Notes under the pieces: generated by a model
The model's database searches: none
What the model saw: the letters and a program-made list of their open reading frames with translations, nothing else
Told to the model about the DNA's origin: nothing
NCBI GenBank assembly: GCA_035772785.1
Contig: JAOCPU010000001.1
Location: 2,976,001 to 3,040,000, forward strand
Direction of reading: 5' to 3'
DNA from: Phlebiopsis flavidoalba
Lineage: Eukaryota > Basidiomycota > Agaricomycetes > Polyporales > Phanerochaetaceae
Length of the DNA stretch: 64,000 bases
Program-made: the position numbers and the translations under genes
Part shown: piece by piece, positions 39,447-51,000 of the stretch
Layout of the letters: every line of letters starts with the position of its first letter
How positions within the stretch are numbered: the first letter of the stretch is position 1

Positions 39447-41119
39447 ATGGGACCTTCCAGTAAAATGTCTAGCGATCCCGCTGCTCACCAGATCCCACAT
39501 GAAATTCTCGACAAGATAGTACAACATGCAGAGATCCGATGCTCTCCTGGATTTTCCTTCCGTGACGAAGTCAGCAGAATTGCCAGACTCAGTCTTGTAT
39601 GCTCACGATGGGCTCAAATCCGCCGGCCTTACATCTGGAAACGATATTTCCATTGAATCCGAGGCGCGGTACCAGACGCCATATGCGCCATCCTCGACAC
39701 AGTTCCCCACCCTTCTCTTCCTCCAATAAAGGATCTCGTACACATCTTGACTTACTATGTTGGACATGGCCGGCGGGAGTTTCCTTGGTTCCACCGCGCG
39801 CACGGTGTTCTCGCTGCAAGACTGGCACACCTCTCACATACGCAGCTCTACTTCAAAGCGTTCGTCAATTCTACAGTTCGGTCCTTGTTCCCAGACTTGC
39901 CGCGAACCCTGCCGAACGTGCGCCTGTCTGTGACTGAACTGGTGTTCGAATTTGCCGACGGATCTGGGCCATACCTGGAAAGTCGTAACGTGCTACTGCG
40001 CCTTCTTGCCACAGCTCCTCAGCTGCGGCGTGTTGTAGTGCGGCTAAGGGGCCTGAGAGAAGATCTTCCGGAGTTCAATACGCCATTCACGCCATCGCTA
40101 GCATTGAATAGCAACTTGCGTCACATCGAGCTCCAAGAGGAACTCCGGAGTAATGCCGACTTTGTGACCTTGTTGCTGCCGCCCTCTCATCGGTCACCGC
40201 TCACGTCCTATGTCTCGCAATGCGCGAGCGCTTCAGGACTCTTGGGCGCATTGCAAGAGTCCGATCTTGCATTCATGCGCGTGGTGGTGCGCGATATTTT
40301 ATTATCATACACCGAACCATGCGATAGAATCAAGTTGGCGCGTCGGGATGACACCGGTACTAAACCGGTGCGCTGGTTTGTCCCTACCCGTGCCTTGATT
40401 TCGTGGGTGCGCTAACATTTTCCGCGCGCTTAGTTGACCTTTGGTTGACTGGATACCATGACAAAATGCCAGTTTCCCATGTTTCAATTCACTATCAGAC
40501 CCAAGCACTAGTAGCACATCTCAAAGCCCTGTCAACCCAACCGCACGGCGGGTTGCCAATATTCTACAGGTCAAATTTCGGATCCGCCGGGCTCATCGCG
40601 GGCCTTATGCCATGGAACCGCGTCCTGGAATGCTTATCAGGCTTCCCGACCCTCCAGCGCATTTCTTTTGAGTTCGCAACCCAGTCTAACATGAAGGATT
40701 TCATAGTGCTTCTCAGACTGAAGCTCAGGCCGGATCTCATTGAACAAAATATATTCGAGAAGATTGACATTTGGAACGAAGAAGACAGGACATGGAAAGC
40801 GTTTTTTTGGCGAGATAAAAGAGGGAATCTTTGTCCCCAGACAAATAAGGCTCAGGGCCGGCGGAGGTATGTTGGGTCAAAAAGGCCATCCAGCAGACAG
40901 GTGAGCTCATTATCGACACACTTGAATTCTGTCGAAGCTAACCTGCTGTTTCAGAGGATGAGACGGCCAATTAGCGTAGTCTTCGACACTAAGCTCACAA
41001 AAGTCTGCCCAACATTTTTCACGATGCCTTGTTGTTTTATGTATCGATGTTACGAGCGCTGGGTCACTCAGCCGAATCCCGTAGTATACACGTCTGCGAG
41101 AAAGGCTGTCCAGGAATGA
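39447..41119 (+). CDS. F-box-type protein, copy 2
   Basis: Best preserved member of the F-box family here. The start MGPSSKMSSDPAAHQ follows a TATA-like element about 100 bp upstream. Residues about 14-70 form the F-box: QIPHEILDKIVQHAE ... RLSLVCSRWAQIRRPYIWKR. After a frame change near 39655 come AICAILDTVPHPSLPPIKDL, EFPWFHRAHGVLAARLAHLS, RSLFPDLPRTLPNVRLSVTE, LLRLLATAPQLRRVVVRLRG and LALNSNLRHIELQEEL, a leucine-rich C-terminal region. A short GT-AG intron at about 40408-40434 leads to VDLWLTGYHDKMPVSHVS, FPTLQRISFEFATQSNMKDF and KIDIWNEEDRTWKAFFW. No catalytic residues are expected; the role would be substrate binding for an SCF ligase (known for F-box proteins, inferred here). It lies within duplicated unit X, and its sister gene is at 58034. 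Confidence 0.65.
40351..40370. repeat. Perfect short inverted repeat in F-box copy 2
   Basis: caccggt-actaa-accggtg forms a 7-bp stem with a 5-bp loop. In copy 3 (near 59090) the right arm is altered (caccggtactgacctgtacg), so it is not conserved and is probably incidental. Confidence 0.5.
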
Positions 41120-42307
41120 TAGGTTTGATAGATTATAACGTGTTGCGAAACGCATGCTACCATATTATTACCTGTGGCGTGAGCCCCAATCCGTTGTGCG
41201 GAGCCAGAGATGAGCGCAGAAGCAGCGAAGCCGATTAAGTACAGCCGTTGTGAGAAATAGCGAGTGGTGTTCTACTCATCAACAACTGCACAAACCCTTT
41301 TCATTCTAGACGTACGTTACAAAAACACGCACTCACACCCGTGGAACAACCCCATGCCACGAAGCAACCACACGCGACCTCAAAGAGCCCCTCTCGTCGA
41401 CCAACGCACTCACCGGCAGCCCGCACCGCGCCTCGAGAATTAAGCATCTCCCGGCATCCCAAGCGCAGGAGATCCTCACCGAAACCCTTCATTCATCGAC
41501 GACAGATCGCGCACGACCGGTCCGCAATACCCCTGGGGACATAGAGCGACGGCTGCGGCGCGAGAGCCGGGCACTGCTAGGGCGACGATCTGCGTTGTTA
41601 GGGTGTGCGTGGGCGGGCTGTGGGCTTGGCTGTTGTTGCCGGATGCGAGATGGGTGGGGTGTTGGAGCTCGGGTTGCGGGGTGGGTGGTGTGTGGTGTAA
41701 AGACCAGAGGGGCTGATATTTGTGCACAGGGCGGGGGGAGCAAGACGACGAGCCCTAGAGTCGGCACAGCGCGTTTGAACACCGGTGCACACCTCCTCGA
41801 ACAGCGGGAGAGATCCCTTTCGCAACGACCCTGCAGGGAGCCTATTATACGCCCCGCGCCCTTCTCATCTCTCCCTCGTCTCGCGCCGGTGCTCCGGCGT
41901 ACCCACCACGGACACAACACCCGAGGTGGACGCAGGCCGGCGACAAGCATGGAGAGCGGCGATTGTCGCGGATGCGCGGCTCGAGGGGGAGAGGGCGGGT
42001 CTGATGTCCGGCTGCTACTCCTTGCTTCGTTTCGTCGTGTTTCCATTTCGTCGCGTTTTCGGCTCGGGCGCGGAGGATATAAAGGCGTGCGTTGAGTCGG
42101 TGAGAGTCCTGTCCCGCCGCTCGCGGGGCGCGCGCGTCGGGGTGATGCGGTGTGGCACGAGATGGTGAGAACGATCACGAGACAGTGAGTGTCGTGGTGA
42201 GTAGATAATCCGCGCGCGCCACAGCTAGGGACGCGCGGGGAGATGCGAGGACAGGATACCCGGGGTCCGTTGCACGCCGCCCTGAGCTGTGAAAGGCTGC
42301 TGATACT
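41120..42307. other. Non-coding part of unit X up to the transposon
   Basis: Matches 59880-61216 of copy Y. Long frames occur on both strands (for example 41489-42178 minus and 60388-60843 minus), but their predicted proteins diverge and shift frame between the copies while the nucleotide blocks remain alignable, so I read the segment as non-coding duplicated DNA. Confidence 0.5.
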
Positions 42308-42315
42308 GTCTCGCG
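42308..42315. repeat. Left target-site duplication of the KDZ transposon
   Basis: gtctcgcg immediately precedes the left inverted-repeat end (cacctc). It is identical to the octamer at 54287-54294, and a single copy is found at the unoccupied paralogous site 61217-61224. Confidence 0.92.
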
Positions 42316-43480
42316 CACCTCGATCTCACATCAATCAATCCTTGTAAGCACGCCGTAGTCGCCCACGTGCAGCATCCTAGCGAGCATGGATTTGATAAGG
42401 GCCCGCGACTACCGTAATTACACACTGGAGCTACCGCAACTATCCTATAGGGAAACACCCCCAGCCCCCAAGTCCCCTTTGTCGTGCCGTGGAGTGACCG
42501 CCTCGGCCTCGGCCGTCCCCCAGCGCGCGTGCTGATGGCGCATGCCCCGCCCATCATCGCGCTGCCCCTGGCGCGCTGGCTGGCGCTTTCCCCATCTCCG
42601 CGCCGCGCCGCTCACTGCCCGCCATGTCCCCGCCCACTGTCCCCGCCGTCTGCACGTATCTCCTGCGTCTCTTGCATGTATTTAATGGCACTTGGCCTAT
42701 TATAGATATACAATACATCGAATAACATGTGGGTACACACTACTGCTACCTATGTGTGAAGGTTATGTGAGAAGGCAGAGTGGGCAGCAGGAGGGGCGGG
42801 AGGGGCGGCGGGAGGGGCGGCGGGAGGGGCGGCGGGAGAGGCGAGGCAGAGCGCTCGGCTCAGGCGTCGTACGAGCGTAACCCAGGGCTCGGCTATTAGC
42901 ATCGGGCCGAGAGGCGCTACTCGCCTAAGTGCTCTCTCTCTCTCCCAGCTTCCCGTGTGGCGGCGTTGCCCCGCCTGCTCCCACAGACAAGCCCCCACCC
43001 ACAACCTCGCCTCGTGTGAGTGAGCAAAGGGGAGGCGGCAGAGTAGATGGGAGGGGCGGGGGCGGCGGGGAGCGACGGCGGGAGGGGCGGCAGGAGAGGC
43101 ATGGGGCAGGGCGCTCGGACTCTGGCGTCGGTGCCTGAGCCATGACCCAGGCTCGGCTACGAGCATCGGGCCGAGACGCGCCACACGCCCAATGTTTCTC
43201 TCCCGCTTCCCAAGTGTCGGTGTTGCCCCGCCTGCTCCCACAGACAAGCCCCCACCCACAACCTCGCCTCGTGCGAGTGAGCAAAGGGGAGGCGCAGAGT
43301 AGATGGGGAGGGGCGGCGGGAGGGGCGGCGGGAGGGGCGGCAGGAGAGGCTGGTGCGAGCATGAACCAGGGCTGCGGCTACGAGCATCGGGCCGAGACGC
43401 CCACGCGTCACCCAAGTGTTCTCTTCCCTCAGCAGACCACGTTGTCAGCCTCACAGCCGCTTGCTCCAACGGCTAGTTTC
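42316..43480 (+). repeat. Left long terminal inverted repeat
   Basis: From cacctcgatctcacatca inward the arm pairs with the reverse complement of the right arm through gcgagcatggat, gggcccgcgactaccg, ccctatagggaaacaccccc and cggcctcggc to the GC-rich block at 42770-42900 and beyond. Matching is near continuous for about 0.6 kb with small indels and then patchy in the minisatellite part, so the inner boundary is approximate. Confidence 0.8.
42770..43440. repeat. GC-rich subterminal minisatellite, three ~220-265 bp units
   Basis: Three direct copies, each with a (ggggcggcggga)n stretch, a gagaggc boundary, cgctcgg or the like, then gcatcgggccgaga and a pyrimidine-rich segment. The first two also carry ccacccacaacctcgcctcg and gagtgagcaaaggggaggc. 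gcatcgggccgag recurs near 42899, 43163 and 43384. Related inverted material lies at 53.06-53.78 kb. The long open frames here are a by-product of the composition. Confidence 0.8.
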
Positions 43481-43558
43481 CTCGGTTAACGACCTCGCCC
43501 TGTGCCCCAGCCCGCCCCCGTCCCGCCCCCCCCCGCCCTCTGCGCCCCTCAACCTATG

Positions 43559-43578
43559 CTACAATGTTCATATTGTAG
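43559..43578. repeat. Short inverted repeat
   Basis: ctacaat-gttcat-attgtag, a 7-bp stem with a 6-bp loop inside the transposon, between the minisatellite and the minus-strand gene. Confidence 0.5.
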
Positions 43579-43958
43579 CTACTTGGGAATAGAAATACAC
43601 GGGATGGAGGGGACAGGCGGAGGGCGCTGACGTTGTGCTTCGTGCAAAGGCAAAGTCCAGGTTTGATGGCATCACTTCCTTACGGATCTCGGTCCTACGC
43701 TGCGTCACCCTACCACGTGAATCTTTGCTCGATGCCATGAGCCTTCGATCGCTCAGGCGCTATGGCGCGGACTCTAGGCACCCCGCAAGGCCGACTATGC
43801 CCGCTCCTCCCCCGCTCGCCGACTCCTCCACCCAATCCCGCCCCACGCGCGCTCCCCCTCAACTCAGTGAGTTTCGGGCATGTAGCCTAACAATGTAATA
43901 TATGTGTGAGTATTTATGCCCTGAATTGCTTTGCTGTTACAGTAATTAGAGGTAAGCT

Positions 43959-44000
43959 GGGCCTTAACTATTAGATGTTGGCCTTACTATTAGATGTTGA
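43959..44000. repeat. 20-bp direct tandem repeat
   Basis: ggccttaactattagatgtt is followed at once by ggccttactattagatgttg; the two copies differ by a one-base indel. It lies inside the transposon about 240 bp from the end of the minus-strand gene. Confidence 0.75.
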
Positions 44001-44235
44001 GCACACTGCGCATCGCGCTTGTCGGTGCACATTGAGTAGCGCAGCAGATGCGGATGTGATGTAGCAGCAAGCGCCTGCGACTCGAGTGGAAACCGGGAGG
44101 ACAAGACAATGGCGCCGGGCCATCAACGTGGGTGTTGGATTGATGGATGTCCCCCACACGGCCTAGCACTTCTCAACCAACGTATTGATATTATAAGCGA
44201 TGTAATGTACGACAATAACAAAAACTACAAATAAG

Positions 44236-45949
44236 TCAGAGACAACATGAACGGCTAAGCAGGCGGCGGCGCGGAACTGATGCCGCAGACGGTGATGACG
44301 CCCTCGACGACGATGGAGACAGCTGGGCCGACGACGAAGACGATGATGAGACGAGCGAGCCGCAGCCTCTCGCTCCCGAGTCCGCTTGTTGGCGCCGCGC
44401 ATTTTTTTCCCTTGTCTGCGCGAGGGGCTTTGCGCTGACTGCAATGGGTGCGCCGGAGGTGGTGAAGACACTGGTGAAAGTGCGCTTTTCCCCCACCGCA
44501 GGCTCTTGGGATGGCGGATTATCGAGTGTTTGAGTGTTGGGAGAGGCCTCGTTGGCGGCGGGGATAGATGGAGTGACAGTCGGCACCGACAGGGCCTCGG
44601 GCCGCCTGCTGCTCAACGATCTGAGTGACTTCGTTTGACGGCTCGCTCGGTCATCTCCTCTGGGTGTGAGCTTGCGGAAGCGTGCCACGTCGGTCTTCCA
44701 GGGCATGGTAAAGGACACGAAGGTCGGCGACCATTACTGAATTTGCCGGGCGCTGCAAAGGTCTTCAATGGCCAGCCTTCAATGATCAGGCCGTACGTGT
44801 CCGTGATGCTGGAGTCGAAGTTCTGGTAATGCATCTTCTTGACAACGTAAGGACGTGCCGCCTCACCTGTCCAGTTGCGTGAGTTGTCAGTGAGATGGAA
44901 AGAAAGATCAGTCACGCACGTAATTTCTCAAGGATGATGCCGCTGGTCTTGTTCTTCAGCGTAATGAGGTCGTTCATACCGTCCTTCTTTGCTCCTGTTG
45001 CTCAACGGTTAGCACAATGTATGAGATACCATGACGAGGCACACACCTGCTATCCCTGCCAGCATGTAGGACTCCATTCTCCCAGCACAATGTCCGAGCT
45101 CCATCCCATACGTCATCTGAAAGAATTCGTCCACGTCGTCGCCGCTGGTCCACACGTTGGGGACGAGGTAGTCGCGTTGATTCTTGCGGACCGCAATGAC
45201 CGCAAAACGAGTGTCGGTGCGCTCGTGCACTCAGTGAGCTACGTAAATTGTTAGTAGATAGTCATATAACATGACGCGTGCGTACCTGCCTTGGTGACAT
45301 TGGCCAGGTTGGCGCGAACGTCGTGGAAGGCACTTATGGCGGTGTTGCGCGTCTTGTGTTTTCTTTGCCTCAAAAGGTCGTTCTTTCGGCCAATGTCGCA
45401 CATGCATGTCCTTCGTGAACTCGCGCTGTTCTGACTTGACATTCTCGCTCCGCCCAGCGCTGCGAGAGCTCTTGCGAGCAGTCGCCCGCCTTGAGCCGAT
45501 CGCCAACATTAGTATCTGTATACACGACACGTTGGCGATTAGGGCCTCGAATGGTAGAGAAAATAGTGGCTACACACCTTCGTTGGTTGCTCGTACTTCC
45601 ATCGCCACGAACGCGTTCCATGGGTTTGACTCCGCGAGTGGCCTTCGATTCCCGACTATGCTGCATGAGGACCTTGTAGTAATGGTCAGCGTTATGGTCA
45701 CCAAGATCTTCGGCCATCTGGGAGGCAAGTTGTCTTATCGTCGCGCCCAAGCATTCGCAACATGTTCGGCCTTCTTCTCGAATGTTGCTCCCTTGCTTCG
45801 GCGGCGGCTTGCTTCTCTGCTGGCGTGCGTTCGTTGACCGACTTCTTTGCCTTCGTGCGCGACGCAGCCGGTACAGACGGTACGTAGTCCCTGACCGCAA
45901 CACGCGCGGGGTCCAGAGTAGCGTTGCGGGTCGGCAGTGTGGTGGACAT
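44236..45949 (-). CDS. Unidentified transposon-borne protein, C-terminal gene or half
   Basis: No function assigned. From a possible start MSTTLPTRNATLDPARVAV (45949) it reads SRTKAKKSVNERTPAEKQAA, then MAEDLGDHNADHYYKVLMQH, TKDMHVR with DIGRKNDLLRQRKHKTRNTA and ISAFHDVRANLANVTKA. After introns follow RFAVIAVRKNQRDYLVPNVW, TSGDDVDEFFQMTYGMELGH, DLITLKNKTSGIILEKLR, VVKKMHYQNFDSSITDTYGL, IIEGWPLKTFAAPGKFS and WKTDVARFRKLTPRGDDRAS, ending in a long Ser-rich disordered tail. The MHYQNFDSSI...YG-x-x-x-x-GWP segment resembles a motif I remember from multicopy Agaricomycete proteins of unknown function, which would fit spread by transposons. Several frame shifts are present. It may continue from the upstream minus-strand exons as one gene. 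Confidence 0.5.
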
Positions 45950-46099
45950 CGAAGGATGGGGCGGCAGAGTCGACTGTCGGTGGATAGTTTTTGTAGGTTT
46001 TCGGCCGGCACACCTTGTAAATGAAACACTTAGCATGAAACCAACATGAAATAGGAAAGTTACGCGAATGTGACAGCGAGAACGAAGCGATCATGCAAA

Positions 46100-47840
46100 C
46101 GATCACACAGGAACAAATACGGCGATCGTTGCCGCAGAGGTCCCCGTGAGCTCTGTGTGTCGAGGCATGTGGTCGTAAAAACCACTCCGCTTCCTTCCTC
46201 GAGAGTCCCCCATAGCACAAAGACGCTATAACGTCGCTGCGACTGGCACGGGACTGTACCAGATCATACAGCCTGAGAACGAGCTCAGTGCAGTAACCAA
46301 AGTCATCCAAATACCTATCAAGTTCCGCGTTAAGCGTCGGAACCATTACGCCGTTTGCGTCGGGTGGAACGCTAACTCGCCCGACGATGTCGCCGCCGGC
46401 GTTTCTGTGGTGCAAATAAACCATCGGCTGGGGACATATTGGCATGAGAAAGGCTTTGAAAACAACCGAGGTGAGCGCGTACCTGTCTAGCAGCGGGGTG
46501 CCGCCCGCTCGGCAGGCTTGCATTTGCGGAAGCAGAAGAGCGGTGTTCTAAATAGTCAAATTAGCCAGGTTTTTTTTTTTTGATGTAAGGGACTTACGCC
46601 GAGTACTATGATCGAGGTTTGCACTTGCCGACGACGCACTGCTTGCAACAAACGCTATGCGAATGTGAGATAGACTTGACAAAGTAAAGATGCATTACAT
46701 ACCTCGAGACTTTCCTTTACCCCGGTGTGCAGACGCAGACGACGAAGAACGCGGTTCGTCGTCGTCATCCGAGACAACCGTTTACCGTCCTAGACTTCCT
46801 TTGTGAAGCCGAAGGCGAGGGTGATACGATGAAGGGGCGGGACTGCCGATCCCGATGCTGGGAAGAGGCCATGTTGAACTCCGACGGAACCGAACGCGAC
46901 CTTGAGCAGGCTGCGTCGCACGACCGGTGGGCGGCATCGCGCTATGCTCAGACGGTTCAGATCGATCACGTTGACGTGTTGCGGGAGGCGAAGTGTTTGC
47001 GCCATGTGCGCGCGGTTCACCGCATAAGTTGGGCGGATTATGTACGCCGCCGACTGGCTGGTCACTGTTGGGTGTAGGCGTGGGGACACGCGCAGTTTGC
47101 AGCGACGTTGGGAGCAGGAGTCGGCATCGAAGAGCTGCCGTCACCTGGCGCAGGGTGATCTTCGTGAGGTGAGAACGTTCCAGGCATAGTGGCATGCGTG
47201 TCGGTGGTCGTGTCTGGACCGAGAGATGTTTCAATTGCATTGGATAAGGCCGAGCGATGGGCCGCCTTCTCTGCCTCAGTTTTTGATATGGTTCGCCGCG
47301 CAGGAAGTACCACTCGAGGGCCTCGAGCATATTCGGTAATTTCTTCCAGCTCGCAGATGAGTCTGGCCCGCGGAATGGCGCTGTGTCGCCACTGGAAATC
47401 TTAGCTTGTAGGGATTGAACATGGCGAGATTTACTCACTAGCGTGACCATATCCCCTCACGCCCTCCAGGCCCGCGCAGAAGAACATAGAAGGACTGCGG
47501 ATGTGCCAGCACCTTCGCAGCGTCGCATTCAACAGTCATCGCTTGTCGAAGAGCGCGTACGATTCGCTCAGGAGACACTGCCTCTCTCTTACTCCAGAGG
47601 ACAAAGAGGAGGTCTTGAAGCTTGGAGTATTGCCGCGAATCCCATTCGGTGGTGCCAACCATGGTGATTGGCCAGGGCCCGAGCCGGGTGTTGTCGAAGG
47701 GTTGGAAGCTGGGAATTTCGGGTTAGTCGATGGATTCAGCGGTTACGAGCGAGAACTTACTCCTGGATAGAATAACGTCTCGTGATTTCAGGAGGTCCAA
47801 AGACCCAAAAGAATTGTTGACGAGGAGGGGTTTCGGGCAT
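46100..47840 (-). CDS. Unidentified transposon-borne protein, N-terminal gene or half
   Basis: Not recognised. The start MPETPPRQQFFWVFGPPEI (47840) is followed by an intron after SIQ (GTAAGTTCT...CCCAG), then FQPFDNTRLGPWPITMVGTT, EWDSRQYSKLQDLLFVLWSK, REAVSPERIVRALRQAM and ECDAAKVLAHPQSFYVLLRG, a compact globular-looking domain. A second intron leads to a Glu/Arg-rich helix (RARLICELEEITEYARGPRV) and a disordered stretch. Further exons give RLLQAVRRRQVQTSIIVLG, NTALLLPQMQACRAGGTPLL, FLMPICPQPMVYLHHRNAGG, LNAELDRYLDDFGYCTELVL and SDVIASLCYGGLSRKEAEWF. Open reading continues into the next minus-strand model, so the two may be one gene of roughly 900 residues. It is transcribed away from the transposase across 191 bp and lies wholly inside the element. 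Confidence 0.55.
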
Positions 47841-48031
47841 CGTAGGAATGTGCGGTTGGGCTTGGTGAGAGTTGAGATGGTAGCCCGCGAGTCTTAAGTC
47901 CGCTCACGCGTAAACCGCATGTTTGTGATGATGAAGCGCCCAGTGGTCGGTTTGCCCTCGTCTACCACAACCTTCACCACACCTTGTTTTCGTTTCCCCT
48001 CTCCCCAGTTTTTCTTGAATTGTACTTGAAC
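47841..48031. promoter_or_regulatory. Shared divergent promoter of transposase and cargo gene
   Basis: 191 bp separate the two start codons. Pyrimidine-rich tracts (ccccagtttttcttgaattg) precede the transposase ATG. No clear TATA box was seen for either side. Confidence 0.4.
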
Positions 48032-51000
48032 ATGGTCAATGTAAATAAATCGAACAAAAAATTGGGAAGTTCACGACGTGTGGTCAAATCTACCATCGGT
48101 AAGCGTGTAGCGTCGGCCACAGGAGTCGGTGGATCGAGAGTCACTATCAAGCGATCGCTTGGACAAAACGCATTGGAGGCCGAACAAGTGGTATTGGAGG
48201 GACGAGTACAGCATCTACTTGAAGGTAATCACATGGATAGCATATCTACTTACACTTGTGTGAGTTCTGCTAACATTGGAGATGTGCAGGATCCTCAGAG
48301 CAGACCATCAACGCGGTCAGAGCGGGACTGCCTGAACTCAACTTCTCCGTGACGGAGAACAACTCAGACCTTCCAGACAATTACTCGGCACCCGCGGACG
48401 CGTTGCGTGAAGAGGGAGAAGGGCTGTCAGTGCAGCAGCACTTTCTAGACGCGATGCGAGACATTGCAAGTACTCGTGTGCGTCCCCCAACGTGATAATG
48501 TCTTGACAATCACGAAACAGTTGATTCATACAGATTGAAAGCCCGTTCGATAGGATCCATGGCGAAGCGACGCTGGAAGCAGCGGCGGCTCAGAGAACTC
48601 ACTTCGTGGGATGCTCTGATCGCGCCGCTCGCTGATCGCTATCTTCAGTTTAAGTATAGCGGTGCGTATTCTAATCATTGCTACTACAAAATAAACATAT
48701 AAACCGCTGCTTCAGAGAGAAACCGAAGCACGGTTGCGCGCAGGAATCGATCCCTCTAGAAACATCCACTGCGGAATCCAATCCAAGTCCTACCATCTCA
48801 ACTCAATCGGCCTCGGTGGGCTCCGGATCGACTCCTGCACCGACCCCGCACCAACCACCACCAGAACCACCAATCCACGAAATACCACCGGTGACGACAG
48901 GGCTGTACTCATACACGCTGCCTGTTTACGACATCTTCTCGTTACGAGAGTCTCCTCACCGTCTTGCGGCCTGCGGATAGCCGCACTGCAGCCCTCGATA
49001 TCATGGCTCATGGGTTCGTTGCAAAAACCCCCATTCAGCCAAAAGTGGCTGTTTCTATTTCGACTCTGGAGTTGCTGTACCGTATCCGACAACGCAAGGC
49101 CTCCTTCAGCATGGAGGCGTTCGCAAAACTACTGTGTGATTATTACAAGGTACGGCTATCACCATGTGATTGGCCAGATTAAGTTACTGATCGAAGATCT
49201 CAGGTACCATTTCGTGCTCACCTTCGCAAAGTCATAGCGGACACGTTCGAGGTCTACGTTCGCGTCCTGCGCGAGGTCGACCGTCGAACGCGCCAAATTC
49301 TTCATTGGGACACACCAGATTGGCGGCCTCTGAATTCATGTCGATGCGTGTTGCTACACGGTGAGTAAGTGTATACCTTGTCTTTCAATAACTCACCGAT
49401 GATTTCCCACAGCTGTAGAGAATGAGCCGAAACTCCGGTTCAGTCGTATCATCGCCATTGATAGTAATAACAGTCTCAAGCGGGTTGCGACAAACCCCGG
49501 CGGGGTCGCCGCAGACACTGAGGTTACTCGACGACTCGTCATATTTCTTGCCGCGACCTTTCGTCGATAAATTCAGCAACGAGGTTCGGGGCCGTCAAGT
49601 AAAGAACAAGCCAGTCAAGACACGCCGAGGTCCGGAACTCGACATCTCTGAGGACGAGTGGGAGGGACGTCGAGGACGGGTGATCCGACCGACGGTGCTC
49701 TCGTGTCAGGCGATCGCCGCCCCGACTCACCGACGGTACTGCCCGGGCACATGCGTCGGGGCAATCCGACCGACGGCTCCAATGCTTCGGGCATCCCAGC
49801 CCACTGATAGCGCTGTCGCGTCAGGCACTGGCACGACGTTGATCAGCACGGCTCCCCAACCAATGACGCAACGCCGAAACCAATGGATGTGGACTCGGAT
49901 CCCGGGAACCCCAAAGTCACCGGGGATGCGGATGCGCCACCCTCGCCCTTCTTGGCGATGATCCGGTGCAAGCTGCGCTGAAACGGAAGCTCGTCGAAGA
50001 GTGTACGAAGACCTGGAAGGCGGTTCATACTGTTGCCGCGTGGGAGCGGCCGAAGAAAAGAAGAAGAAGATGTGGGCGATGTTTAAGGAGTCTGGAATCT
50101 TTGCATCAGCGTGCCGACATGGCTTCATCCTGTGGACAACTGACATGGTAGAAAGCGGCGAATTGTGAGTGTGCCAAGTGCACGTATTTCTGTGCTTGTT
50201 TAATCATGACTCCTAGGGCAAAGTATCCCCTTGCAATAATGAGCAAAGTCCTTGACACCATGGGTCCAGACTGGATCTGCGGCTACGACATCGGCTGCTC
50301 CTTCGAAACGACGCTTAGCCGTAGCTCTCTCGGGCCCAAGTTTCGGGCCCAGAACGGCAGAATGTGCGTCCGTCATTCCACGGCTACACGCATTCCCACG
50401 TCTGTCAACTCCAGTTTCATCCCAACATCATTGATGGTATGGGAATCGAGGACGTCGAAACTTGCGAGCGGATATTCAGCGGCTCAAATCCCTTGGCACC
50501 TGTCACACGCTATGCATCCGCCTACCGCCGCATCCTCTTGATCGAGCTTCACTTACAGCAATGGGACGAAGATAAAGATCTCAACTCCGGCGTGTTCCTT
50601 TACGACAATTACGTTCAAGCACTCGATATCATTGCGGTAGAGGCGGATGCGTTCGCGAGAGCACAAGCGGACCGATGGGGTGTCACCGAGCAGCAGATTG
50701 CTGCCTTGACAGCCGACGAGCGGCTGTCTTTTGCAACCCTGGGAGATGAGTCTGATTACGACGTCCACGCTATCGCGTATGTCGAGCTTCTCCAGCAGCT
50801 CCGAGATCTCCAGCCGAAGGTTTGAAGCAACCCTTCACGCGTTCATTCAATATCGCCCACCCAAAACAAAGGAGCAGCTCAATAAGGAGATAGCGACAAC
50901 GATGAGACTCGAGACTGCCCGGCGCCATGCTCACGAGCAGTATGATCGCATCACATACGAGGTCGTTGCGCTGGAGACCGCGCTCGGGATCACTCACCGT

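Noticed and set aside
40351..40370. Hairpin as a terminator or regulatory site
   Set aside because: It lies in F-box coding sequence and is not conserved in copy 3.
41489..42178. 229-residue minus-strand frame with a counterpart at 60388-60843
   Set aside because: Only a short stretch of predicted protein is shared while the frames shift between copies; nucleotide conservation is explained by the segmental duplication.
42750..43469. 239-residue frame rich in Ala/Pro
   Set aside because: It is the translation of the GC-rich minisatellite; open frames are expected there on both strands.
44236..47840. TET/JBP dioxygenase as the KDZ partner gene
   Set aside because: I looked for the HxD...H iron-binding pattern of 2OG-Fe(II) oxygenases in the minus-strand exons and did not see it.
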